In this document: in pieces, positions 22,046-28,914 of the stretch | Position numbering within the stretch: the stretch's first letter is position 1 | Layout of the letters: every line of letters starts with the position of its first letter | NCBI GenBank assembly: GCA_022771185.1 | Contig: JALFCJ010000243.1 | Location: 1-28,951, forward strand | Length of the DNA: 28,951 nucleotides | Reading direction: 5' to 3' | Source: Spirochaetales bacterium | GTDB lineage: Bacteria; Spirochaetota; Spirochaetia; Sphaerochaetales; Sphaerochaetaceae | Notes under the pieces: generated by a model | What the model was told of the DNA's origin: nothing | The model's database searches: none | The model's input: the letters and a program-made list of their open reading frames with translations, nothing else | Translations under genes and position numbers: made by a program

Positions 22046-22859
22046 AGAAGTCATAATAGATGCAGTTATTGAAGCATCTAGGAAGCTTCCTTTAGATGCT
22101 GTGAAAGCATTGGAAAAGGCATATGAAGTAGAGGAAGGAAACAGCAAGGTCGTACTGAAGGCCATACTTGATAACTTGGATCTCGCTGGAAGTCTTGAAA
22201 TTCCTCTCTGCCAAGATACAGGCATGATGTGGTGCTGGGCTGAAATCGGAAGAAACGCAAGAGTTGATATAGTAAAACTTGAAAAGCTCATAGAGACATC
22301 ACTAGCAAAAGCATTTAAGAAGGGGCTCTTCAGGACTTCTGTAGTAAGGGATGTTATGGGGGAGAGAAATAATACGGGAGACAATCTTCCTCCTGTATTA
22401 AACTACTCTCTCACTTCCGGCTCTGATATAACTCTTCACTTCCTCTTGAAGGGCTTTGGAAGCGAGAACTGCTCATCTTTAACGATGCTTAATCCTACAG
22501 CAGGAAAAGAAGGCGTTATAGAAGCTGTTGTGGATACTATGAAAAAAGCAGGAGCCAAGCCATGCCCTCCTGTATTTATTGGGGTGGGTGTAGGCGGAAC
22601 AATGGATAGGGCTGCAGTGATGAGTAAGGAAGCTTTCTTCAAGAGAAGAAAGGAAACTGACCTGGAAAGAGAGATAAAAGAGAGAATAAATGAACTCAAT
22701 ATAGGGCCAGGCGGTATGGGAGGAAAGAACTCATGTCTTGGGGTCTTTGTAAAAGAAGAACCTACACATATTGCGGGGCTTCCTGTAGCTGTCACTGTAA
22801 ACTGTTGGGCTGAAAGAAAGGCTGAAGTAGTATTACTGGGAGGATATGATGGAGACTAA
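22035..22859 (+). CDS. Class I fumarate hydratase (or tartrate dehydratase), alpha subunit
   Basis: The catalytic 4Fe-4S subunit of a two-subunit hydro-lyase, most likely fumarase (fumarate + water to malate). It is 274 residues. Likely cluster ligands are C59 in PLCQDTGM, C177 in KPCPPVFIGVGVGG and C257 in VNCWAERK. FGSENCSSLTMLNP and GPGGMGGKNSC are also typical. Start ATG 22035 follows AGGGGG; the frame is open further upstream (to 21906), but that part lies in the radical SAM gene. It overlaps both neighbours by exactly 11 nt. Sequence alone does not separate fumarase from L-tartrate dehydratase. Oxygen-labile enzymes like this fit an anaerobe. Confidence 0.9.
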   Translation: MKAEEVIIDAVIEASRKLPLDAVKALEKAYEVEEGNSKVVLKAILDNLDLAGSLEIPLCQDTGMMWCWAEIGRNARVDIVKLEKLIETSLAKAFKKGLFRTSVVRDVMGERNNTGDNLPPVLNYSLTSGSDITLHFLLKGFGSENCSSLTMLNPTAGKEGVIEAVVDTMKKAGAKPCPPVFIGVGVGGTMDRAAVMSKEAFFKRRKETDLEREIKERINELNIGPGGMGGKNSCLGVFVKEEPTHIAGLPVAVTVNCWAERKAEVVLLGGYDGD

Positions 22860-23367
22860 GCTTGTTTTACCTTCAGTAGACTGGAAATATATCCACTCAG
22901 GTGACATTGTCTATGTAAGTGGAAAACTCTATGTGGCAAGAGACCAGGCCCACAAACTACTTGTAAGCGAGATAAAAGAGAAAGGCGAGACACCTTTTCC
23001 CTTTGAAGGAAACGCAGTCTACTACATGGGGCCGGCTCCTACAAAGGAGGGGATGGCTATAGGTTCCTCCGGCCCTACGACAAGTAGGCGTATGGATGAG
23101 TTTTCTCCATTTCTTATTTCAAAGGGACTTAAGATTATGATAGGAAAAGGCCCAAGGTCAGAGAAAGTCGTGGAGGCTGTAAAAGAGTACGGAGGCCTAT
23201 ATCTTCAGGCCTTTGGAGGTTGCGGAGCCTTGTATGCTTCCCGTACCCTCTCTTCACGCACTATCCTCTATCCTTTCTTAGGACCGGAGGCTGTGCTGGA
23301 ATTGGAAGTCAAAGACTTTCCGACTATCTGCATTATCGACTCCAGGGGAGAAGTATATAAGCCCTAA
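22849..23367 (+). CDS. Class I fumarate hydratase (or tartrate dehydratase), beta subunit
   Basis: The C-terminal/beta subunit that completes the active site of the class I hydro-lyase. It is 172 residues. Family motifs: IHSGDIVYVSGKLYVARDQAH, YYMGPAPT, GSSGPTTSRRMD and MIGKGP, then YLQAFGGCGALYA. ATG 22849 has GGGAGG at 5-nt spacing and overlaps the alpha gene by 11 nt; ATG 22846 is also in frame but too close to the site. The stop overlaps the convergent HAD gene by 4 nt. The alpha-beta order and coupling support a stoichiometric complex. Confidence 0.92.
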   Translation: METKLVLPSVDWKYIHSGDIVYVSGKLYVARDQAHKLLVSEIKEKGETPFPFEGNAVYYMGPAPTKEGMAIGSSGPTTSRRMDEFSPFLISKGLKIMIGKGPRSEKVVEAVKEYGGLYLQAFGGCGALYASRTLSSRTILYPFLGPEAVLELEVKDFPTICIIDSRGEVYKP

Positions 23368-24032
23368 AGAGATCTGATAAGCTCTATCATTTCTTTGTAT
23401 GATGACACGGACCAAGTGGCTTTTGGGCTGATAATGCCTTTTCTGGAGAAATATATACTCCTTATTCCGCTGTTTACTGCTCCTTGGATATCACTTTTTT
23501 CGCTGTCTCCGATAACTATGCATTCATCTTTGTCTTTATTGATGGTTTTTAAGACAATGTCGAAGAACTCTTTCTTTGGTTTCTGGACGCCCATCTCCTG
23601 ACTGATGAAGATATGATCGAAATACTTAATAGTATCTGTGTCTTTGAGTCTTCCCCATTGGACTTTTGCTATTCCGTTGGTGACAAGTGCTTTTGGGATA
23701 TCTGATAGAGACTCCAACATCTCTCTTGCGCCTTCAAGCATTATGCCGTTCTCAGAAAGGAGAGTGGCATATAGATCTGCAGCTTTCTTTGCATCTAAAT
23801 CGGGACGGTTTAAGTTATCAAAGAAAAGTTTCATCCTTAGCTCTTCAAGTTCATCCAAAGTGATGGTTCCCTTCTCAAAGGCGTCCCAACACCATAGGTT
23901 TCCTACTTCATAGGCATCTTTCGTTTCTTTTGTATCTGGAAGATTGAAGTAGTCGAATAAGGCTTTAAGTGAAATGCGTTCCGTGGCATGAAAGTCCCAA
24001 ATAGTTTCGTCGGCATCAAAAAGTAAGTACAT
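23364..24032 (-). CDS. HAD hydrolase, YjjG-like nucleotidase/phosphatase
   Basis: A 222-residue HAD-superfamily phosphatase. Motif I is FDADETIWDF (nucleophile D6, acid/base D8), motif II VTNG, motif III GVQKPKKEFFD (Lys), and motif IV IGDSEKSDIQGA. The helical cap between I and II fits subfamily I, as in YjjG pyrimidine 5'-nucleotidases; the N-terminal DADET-W-D is typical of that branch. The true substrate is not determinable here. The ribosome binding site before ATG 24032 is weak. Monocistronic; divergent from the HdeD-like gene by 91 bp. Confidence 0.88.
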   Translation of the reverse strand: MYLLFDADETIWDFHATERISLKALFDYFNLPDTKETKDAYEVGNLWCWDAFEKGTITLDELEELRMKLFFDNLNRPDLDAKKAADLYATLLSENGIMLEGAREMLESLSDIPKALVTNGIAKVQWGRLKDTDTIKYFDHIFISQEMGVQKPKKEFFDIVLKTINKDKDECIVIGDSEKSDIQGAVNSGIRSIYFSRKGIISPKATWSVSSYKEMIELIRSL

Positions 24033-24123
24033 GAGAGAACAATAACAGAAGAAAGGTATTGATGGGAGTAGAGACTAGACTTTTTTCTTGTTTGGAATGA
24101 AATTTATTGTAGAGGAAGTGAAT

Positions 24124-24786
24124 ATGAAAAACTCTATCTACTATTTTATTTCAGGAATCATCGTAGTTGTATTCGGTATATTTGTTATTCTCAACCCTAG
24201 CGCTGTAGTAAATATTGCAGCATTTCTTTTCTCAGTTGTCCTACTATTGAAGGGATTAAGAACACTTTTCAACACCCTTCGTTTTGATAATGTTGCATCC
24301 AAGGTCAGTATTAATGGCATTGAAATAAACATCGACACCAAGAAGGGCGTGAGAAAGACAATGTATCTCAATGCTTTTATCTCTTTGTTAGTCGGTTTGA
24401 TTGCCTTGATTATATCCATAGTGGCTATGGTGAAGAAAAGTTCCTCCATTATGAAGATCGTGGTGTATGTCGTGGCTTCCGGCTTCCTTGTTTCAGGTGT
24501 TACAGGTATTCTTGAAAACAGAAAGATGAAGAGCTGGACTGGACTGGATGAAGCTATAGGGGAGAAAACTATATTCCAACTTATAGTAGCGCTGGTACTC
24601 TTTATCTTCCCTTCTCTTATCGGAAACGTATTTATGAACATTCTTGGTGCCATTGTAGTCGCCTTCGGTGCTTTGTACTTTGCTTGGGGCGTTTACTTGA
24701 TAAAAGCAAAGAAGACACTGGAGAGAATGGAGAAAAAAGAAGCTGAAGACGTTTCTTGGAAAGATGTAGATAACACAGAGAAATAA
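24124..24786 (+). CDS. HdeD/DUF308-like membrane protein
   Basis: A 220-residue integral membrane protein. About five to six hydrophobic helices are visible: YYFISGIIVVVFGIFVIL, NIAAFLFSVVLLLKGL, LNAFISLLVGLIALIISIV, IVVYVVASGFLVSGVTGIL, FQLIVALVLFIFPSLIG and IVVAFGALYFAWGVYLI. The repeating pattern of paired helices with Gly and a small loop with NP resembles the HdeD (DUF308) family, linked to acid stress in enterobacteria but otherwise of unknown function. The tail is charged and cytoplasmic (KKTLERMEKKEAEDVSW). Start ATG 24124 follows AGAGGAAG; an earlier ATG at 24088 is less likely. Confidence 0.8.
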   Translation: MKNSIYYFISGIIVVVFGIFVILNPSAVVNIAAFLFSVVLLLKGLRTLFNTLRFDNVASKVSINGIEINIDTKKGVRKTMYLNAFISLLVGLIALIISIVAMVKKSSSIMKIVVYVVASGFLVSGVTGILENRKMKSWTGLDEAIGEKTIFQLIVALVLFIFPSLIGNVFMNILGAIVVAFGALYFAWGVYLIKAKKTLERMEKKEAEDVSWKDVDNTEK

Positions 24787-24802
24787 AGTCCTTGTAGTCT
24801 TT

Positions 24803-25125
24803 ATGTTGCGTAGATATACAGAAAGGAATTCTGAACCAACAGCTATCTCTTATGTTTTAATCTACCGAGGAGGAGCCAGGTATTACGATTTGATGCATAT
24901 GGATGATGGGCTGGAATCATCGACATTGATGATGATTTTAAGCTTCCTAGGAGTTTTACTCCCATTAATCCTGAATTGGTTCCTCTACGTGCTGAAAAAT
25001 CGGAAGATGACTTTAGGACATTAAGCGACTTGGGATATTCTTCGAAGAACGAAAGTCTATTTTTTCGAAGCTACACAAAGATTCAAGAAGTAATAACGAT
25101 TACTCTTCAATTCTTCTTTTTGTAA
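24803..25125 (+). pseudogene. Possible decayed small gene (two open stretches in different frames)
   Basis: A 73-codon ORF at 24803-25024 has no ribosome binding site. A second frame is open from 24907 to TAA at 25123-25125 without a start codon and reads like protein (IIDIDDDFKLPRSFTPINPE; LVPLRAEKSEDDFRTLSDLG). The two overlap around DLMHMDDG / IIDIDDD. One explanation is a gene broken by a frameshift; neither part resembles a family I know. The remaining bases to hisIE (25126-25277) hold a 19-codon open frame at 25145 and AT-rich sequence, but no clear gene. Confidence 0.3.
25038..25070. repeat. TTCGAA-centred inverted repeats
   Basis: TTCTTCGAAGAA (25038-25049) is a perfect 12-bp palindrome. 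CTTCGAA at 25040-25046 can also pair with TTCGAAG at 25064-25070. Just downstream, AGTAAT/ATTACT (25089-25104, loop AACG) lies 11 nt before a short T-run. These could be weak terminator or operator elements, or chance in a decaying stretch. Confidence 0.3.
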
Positions 25126-25277
25126 CAGCATTGAATATCAGGGAATGCACTACAAAAATGAACTGAAAACATATGTAGACAAGACTTGTGGCTACGAGTA
25201 ATTGACATCTCCTCATAAATTAAAGAAAACTATATATGTTTCGTATAACTTTGTTTTGATTATGAAGAGGGGTAGTG

Positions 25278-25889
25278 ATGACCGTTGATTTTTCAAAATA
25301 CGCTGACGGATTAGTTCCGGTAGTAGTCCAGGATTGTGTAACAAGAACTGTGCTTACCGTAGGATTTATGAACGAGGAAGCTTATAGGCTTACTGTAGAC
25401 AGAGGGCTTGTAACATTTTATTCCCGTTCAAAGAAAAGAATTCGTGTCATGGGTGAAAACAGCGGCAACTATATTAAAGTAAGAGAAATCTTGGTCGACT
25501 GTGACGGTGATACGCTTCTTGTTAAGGCTGTGCCTTCTGGGCCAGTATGCCACACAGGTCTTGATACTTGTTTCGGCGAAGATAATAAACCGGGTGATTT
25601 CTCTTCCTCAGAGTTCCTTTTTTATTTGGAGTCAGTGATCAATGACCGTAGGTTAAATCCTTCTGAAGGAAGTTATACTAATCATCTTTTCTCTCGCGGT
25701 CTTAATAGAATCGCGCAGAAGACAGGAGAAGAGGCAGTAGAGCTTATTATTGCAGCCAAGGATGATAACAAGGATCTCTTTTTGGGTGAAGCAGCAGATC
25801 TTATGTATCACTTTTTAGTGCTTCTTGCTCAGAAAGACAGTTCGCTATCGGAAGTAATTGATGTATTAAAGGAAAGACACTCTAGATGA
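25278..25889 (+). CDS. hisIE: Bifunctional PR-AMP cyclohydrolase / PR-ATP pyrophosphatase
   Basis: Catalyses steps two and three of histidine synthesis. It is 203 residues, the length of E. coli HisIE. The HisI domain (1-~105) carries the metal and zinc sites DCDGD and GPVCHTGLDTC. The HisE domain (~110-203) carries the helical MazG-like motif KTGEEAVELIIAAK and LGEAADLMYHFLVLL. The start is set by AGAGGGG at 5-nt spacing to ATG 25278; GTG 25275 is in frame but closer. No other histidine genes are in the window. It overlaps the pentapeptide-repeat gene by 4 nt (ATGA). A TTGACA at 25202-25207 has no -10 at proper distance. Confidence 0.95.
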   Translation: MTVDFSKYADGLVPVVVQDCVTRTVLTVGFMNEEAYRLTVDRGLVTFYSRSKKRIRVMGENSGNYIKVREILVDCDGDTLLVKAVPSGPVCHTGLDTCFGEDNKPGDFSSSEFLFYLESVINDRRLNPSEGSYTNHLFSRGLNRIAQKTGEEAVELIIAAKDDNKDLFLGEAADLMYHFLVLLAQKDSSLSEVIDVLKERHSR

Positions 25890-26476
25890 GTCTTATTCTT
25901 GGTCCTGATAAGGAGTGTGATTATTTGGATGAAAGGAACGAAGACTTCTCTAATGAAGACTTTGATTCTTCATCCTTCTGTTCTTCTTCATTTAAAGGCT
26001 GCAACTTTCTTTCCTCTTCTTTTCGTTCAGCTTCCTTTGTGGACTGTACTTTTATTGATTGTAATTTCTCTTCTTCCGATTTCTCATCTTCATCGTTCTC
26101 AAGATGTAATTTTGTCTCCTGCCTTTTTAAGGGCACCGTATTTTCAAAGGTAAGGATGAAGGACGTAAAGATAGAGAATAGTTCGTTTCTCTATGTCTCT
26201 TTCGATAACTCCGACTTAAAGAACAGCGGGATATATAACTCTAAAATAAACGACGGATCATTTTCTGATGTTTCCTGTAAGAACTTTTCTCTTCATTCAG
26301 ATAACCTATTAGGAACGTCATTCAGGGGCACTATGTTGTCTCTCATTTCACTAAAAATGTCTGATATCAGCGGAATCTATCTTTCAGAGGGGGCAAAGGA
26401 GCTAAATGGAGCAAAATTGGATGTCTCCCAAGCATTGGATGCCGCAAAACTTATCGGTGTAGAGATCATTGAATAG
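25886..26476 (+). CDS. Pentapeptide-repeat protein, 30 continuous coils
   Basis: A 196-residue protein built almost wholly of five-residue repeats. From F21 to L166 every fifth residue is a central hydrophobic (mostly Phe at first, then Met, Ile, Leu), and the residue two before it is usually small (Ser, Cys, Ala, Thr, Val). That is 30 coils without a break, or about 7.5 turns of a right-handed four-sided beta-helix. The first half is very rich in Ser and Phe (DSSSF, CSSSF, KGCNF, LSSSF). No signal peptide or membrane segment. Family members range from DNA-mimicking gyrase protectors to proteins of unknown role; I cannot assign one. The start overlaps the hisIE stop by 4 nt, so it is co-translated with a biosynthetic enzyme. 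Confidence 0.8.
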   Translation: MSLILGPDKECDYLDERNEDFSNEDFDSSSFCSSSFKGCNFLSSSFRSASFVDCTFIDCNFSSSDFSSSSFSRCNFVSCLFKGTVFSKVRMKDVKIENSSFLYVSFDNSDLKNSGIYNSKINDGSFSDVSCKNFSLHSDNLLGTSFRGTMLSLISLKMSDISGIYLSEGAKELNGAKLDVSQALDAAKLIGVEIIE

Positions 26477-26498
26477 TTTATTTGCCAAATTCTATATT
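26469..26498 (+). promoter_or_regulatory. Candidate sigma-70-type promoter for the outer-membrane-like gene
   Basis: TTGAAT (26469-26474), an 18-bp spacer and TATATT (26493-26498) would start transcription near 26505, leaving a leader of about 50 nt. It lies across the end of the pentapeptide gene and the AT-rich gap that follows. Confidence 0.35.
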
Positions 26499-26554
26499 TA
26501 TATGGTAACCTTCAATAAAGAATTTTGTTTGATATTGTACGTGGAGGAATAATT

Positions 26555-27133
26555 ATGAAGAAAGTCATTATCATATTACTTGTTCTTGCTGTCTCTTTGA
26601 CAGGTCTCTTTGCAGCCACAATTCAGGTTGGTCCTAGTGCAAGATTTAATGGTGATATTTCAAATGTAGAAGACTATAAGTCTATTTCTAATTATGAGTT
26701 TGGAGCAGAAGCAAGAGTAAATATCAGCGCATTCAGCCTTGCTGCCAATGTTCTCTTTGGTCAGGATAGAGCGAATAACATCGATTATTTCAACTCAATA
26801 GTAACAGCAAACCTCAGAGGTGAGTTCGCTATCTTTGAACTCGGTTTCGGAGCTGGTTTCGATTTCCCTGTCATTTGGGATAAGAGTACAGGTGATGTTC
26901 TCGTTGGAATAAATGGTGAAGAGAGACCACTTGATAAGTTCTATGAGATATTCACAAACTGCGATGTCTTATTCCGTGTTTCTGCCGGCGTTAATCTTGG
27001 TGGCCTCGGTGTAGCTGCCGACTATAAGCTTCCTTGGTCTACAATTCAGAAGTATTTCCAGAATCAGGAAGATTCAATAGCAACAATGAAGAAAGGAAGA
27101 GTATCAGTAGCTCTACTCTTAAACTTCTTCTAA
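26555..27133 (+). CDS. Small exported protein, probable outer-membrane beta-barrel
   Basis: A 192-residue protein with a clear signal peptide: MKK, core IIILLVLAVSLTGL, cleavage likely after LFAA or LFA (about residue 20). The mature part is made of alternating amphipathic strands (YEFGAEARVNISAFSLAANV; LRGEFAIFELGFGAGFDF; LFRVSAGVNLGGLGVAADY) and ends VSVALLLNFF. A C-terminal Phe fits the signal read by the BAM machinery. About eight strands would be a small closed barrel. Start ATG 26555 is fixed by GGAGG at 7-8 nt. A stem followed by T residues after the stop suggests a single-gene transcript. Family not identified. Confidence 0.78.
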   Translation: MKKVIIILLVLAVSLTGLFAATIQVGPSARFNGDISNVEDYKSISNYEFGAEARVNISAFSLAANVLFGQDRANNIDYFNSIVTANLRGEFAIFELGFGAGFDFPVIWDKSTGDVLVGINGEERPLDKFYEIFTNCDVLFRVSAGVNLGGLGVAADYKLPWSTIQKYFQNQEDSIATMKKGRVSVALLLNFF

Positions 27134-27140
27134 GTTGTCA

Positions 27141-27161
27141 GCCCCCTTTATCGGGGGTTTT
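27141..27161 (+). terminator. Rho-independent terminator after the outer-membrane-like gene
   Basis: CCCCC (27142-27146), loop TTTATC, GGGGG (27153-27157) then TTTTAT. It lies 8 nt after the stop codon at 27133 and just before the ribosome binding site of the next gene. It is the only convincing intrinsic terminator in the window, though the stem and T-run are short, so some readthrough is possible. Confidence 0.6.
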
Positions 27162-27175
27162 ATAATGGAGGATAT

Positions 27176-28213
27176 ATGGATAATAAATACATAGATTTTG
27201 CTCTCTTGAAGGTGGAGGAACTAGTTGGAATCGACAGTCCTACAGGGTTTACAGAGAAAGCTAGCGAATACGTGAAGAAAGAGTTTGAGAAACTTGGCTT
27301 TGTCTCCCGTTACACTACAAAAGGTGGAGTGTTGGTGGACCTAGGGGGAGAAGATGACGAAAACGGCATTATTCTCCTTACTCATCTTGATACCATCGGT
27401 GCAATGGTGTCGGCAGTGAAGGACAACGGAAGGCTAGCCATGTCTCCTCTTGGAGGGCTACATGCTCCTGGCTTAGAGGGTGAGAATGTAAAAGTCTATA
27501 CAAGAAGCGGGAAAGTCTTTTCTGGGACAATCCAGCTCCCTAATCCTTCTGTCCATGTAGCTGACGATTTTGATAAAGCCGAGAGAAGTTGGAAAACTCT
27601 TGAGTGTGTATTGGACGAAGATGTAAAAACAAAAAAAGAGGCGATGGAATTAGGCGTCAATAATGGCGATATAGTAGCCTTGGATCCAAAGTTCAGAATT
27701 ACTGACTCGGGATATATCAAGAGTCGTTTTCTCGATGACAAACTAAGCGTTGGCATCGCGCTCTCTCTTGCAAAGTATATTTCAGACAATGGTATAACAC
27801 CCCAGAGAAAAGTATGGCTTCATGTAACAGTATACGAAGAGATAGGCCACGGAGGCTCAGCTTCTGTTCCACATGGAGTTACAGAGGGGCTTTCCATTGA
27901 TATGGGATGTGTAGGAGAAGGAATTGAATGCACTGAGCGTCAAGTATCTATTTGTGCAAAAGACTCAGGAGGTCCTTATTCTTACTCTGTAGTCTCTTCT
28001 CTTATTGAAGCTGCAAAGAGAGAAGGGGCAGACTACAGTGTAGACGTCTACCCCCATTATGGCTCTGATGTAGAGACCACGCTCTATTCAGGCTTCGATA
28101 TCCGCCATGGCTTGATAGGGCCGGGAGTATATGCAAGCCATTGTTACGAGAGAAGCCACAGAGACGGCGTCAAGAATACTCTTTTAGTACTGAAAGGCTA
28201 CTTGAATATCTAA
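27176..28213 (+). CDS. M42 family aminopeptidase
   Basis: A 345-residue metallo-aminopeptidase of the M42 family (glutamyl aminopeptidase/endoglucanase M-like), typically forming large dodecameric tetrahedral particles that finish peptide breakdown. Metal-site residues are visible: H70 and D72 in LTHLDT, D187 in RFLDDK, the catalytic/ligand pair E221-E222 in YEEIGH, D242 in SIDMGCVG, and H322 in YASHCYERSH. HLDT replaces the more usual H-x-D-E, a minor variant. GGAGG lies about 4 nt before ATG 27176. The 3' end overlaps radC by 4 nt. With PepT and the M16C enzyme, this is the third peptidase for small peptides in the window. Confidence 0.93.
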   Translation: MDNKYIDFALLKVEELVGIDSPTGFTEKASEYVKKEFEKLGFVSRYTTKGGVLVDLGGEDDENGIILLTHLDTIGAMVSAVKDNGRLAMSPLGGLHAPGLEGENVKVYTRSGKVFSGTIQLPNPSVHVADDFDKAERSWKTLECVLDEDVKTKKEAMELGVNNGDIVALDPKFRITDSGYIKSRFLDDKLSVGIALSLAKYISDNGITPQRKVWLHVTVYEEIGHGGSASVPHGVTEGLSIDMGCVGEGIECTERQVSICAKDSGGPYSYSVVSSLIEAAKREGADYSVDVYPHYGSDVETTLYSGFDIRHGLIGPGVYASHCYERSHRDGVKNTLLVLKGYLNI

Positions 28214-28905
28214 TCTTCTTCAGGGGGAAGGATAGGGTCATCCATATCTTCCCCCATTTCTCTAAAGGAGTAGTAACCGGAAGTACTGATGATCAGATGG
28301 TCCAGTACTTTTATTCCAAGTAGCTTACCTGCTGTGGAGATTCTTTTTGTAAGGATTCTATCTGCTTGGCTGGGGGATAGCTGCCCTGAAGGATGGTTGT
28401 GTACGATTACAACGCTTACTGCTCTTTCCTTTATTGCTTCGGCAAAGATCTCTCTTGGGTGCATTACGACTTTGTCCACTAGTCCCACGGTAGCCACATG
28501 TATCCCCAGTAGTTCTCCTGCTCCATTAAATGATAGAACCAATAGTTGTTCCTGGTTTCTCTCGGCATAGTGTTTCACTTCGTTCCATATGTCCTCCGGC
28601 CTTCTTATTACTTTTGCCTTTCTATTTGGCCTTCTTCTTCCCAGCTCCAGGGCTGCAAGAACTGCAGTGGCTTTCGCTTGACCCATTCCAGGGATGTACT
28701 TCAGGTCAGTCAAAAGGGGTTCGCTTCCTTTGTCCAATACCTTCAATACTTTCTCCGCCACTTCTTCAATAGTGTGGCCACTGCTTCCTTTGCCGATGAG
28801 AATCATCACAAGTTCTTTGTCCGAAAGGGCTTTTACTCCCTTTTCCTCTAACTTCTCTCTGGGTTTGATGGCCAGATCCATTTGATTAATAGTATTTGTG
28901 TTCAT
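28210..28905 (-). CDS. radC: RadC/MPN-domain DNA repair-like protein
   Basis: A 231-residue RadC homologue. It has an N-terminal helical UPF0758 region with PREKL and ALSDKELV, a helix-hairpin-helix-like IPGMGQAKAT (about 71-80), then a JAB/MPN domain with VHNHPSGQLSPSQAD: H169, H171 and D182 form the JAMM metal site, with Glu in GAGELLG upstream. The role of RadC remains unsettled; the JAMM site suggests a metal-dependent hydrolase. The start is uncertain: ATG 28905 lies within an inverted repeat, ATG 28881 lies just after it (MDLAIKPREKL), and a TTG at 28920 also fits. None has a good ribosome binding site. Confidence 0.92.
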   Translation of the reverse strand: MNTNTINQMDLAIKPREKLEEKGVKALSDKELVMILIGKGSSGHTIEEVAEKVLKVLDKGSEPLLTDLKYIPGMGQAKATAVLAALELGRRRPNRKAKVIRRPEDIWNEVKHYAERNQEQLLVLSFNGAGELLGIHVATVGLVDKVVMHPREIFAEAIKERAVSVVIVHNHPSGQLSPSQADRILTKRISTAGKLLGIKVLDHLIISTSGYYSFREMGEDMDDPILPPEED

Positions 28906-28914
28906 ACTATTAAT
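28885..28914. promoter_or_regulatory. Perfect 11-bp inverted repeat at the radC start
   Basis: ATTAATAGTAT (28885-28895), an 8-bp spacer, and ATACTATTAAT (28904-28914). The repeat covers ATG 28905 on the minus strand. It could be an operator for a dimeric regulator or an RNA hairpin hiding the start codon. A TTTACA on the minus strand (28936-28941) with TATTAA (28910-28915) could be a promoter, though the spacer is 20 bp. Confidence 0.6.

Noticed and set aside
21650..22384. Minus-strand open frame of 244 codons
   Set aside because: Antisense to the radical SAM and fumarase alpha genes, both firmly identified, and with no recognisable motifs.
25038..25070. TTCGAA sequences as T-loops of a tRNA
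   Set aside because: No acceptor or anticodon stem can be drawn around either copy; no tRNA was found in the window.
25145..25201. Small open frame of 18 residues before hisIE as a his leader peptide
   Set aside because: It has a single His codon and no attenuator stem with a T-run before hisIE.
25202..25207. TTGACA as the -35 of a hisIE promoter
   Set aside because: No -10-like hexamer lies 16-18 bp downstream; TATATA is 23 bp away.
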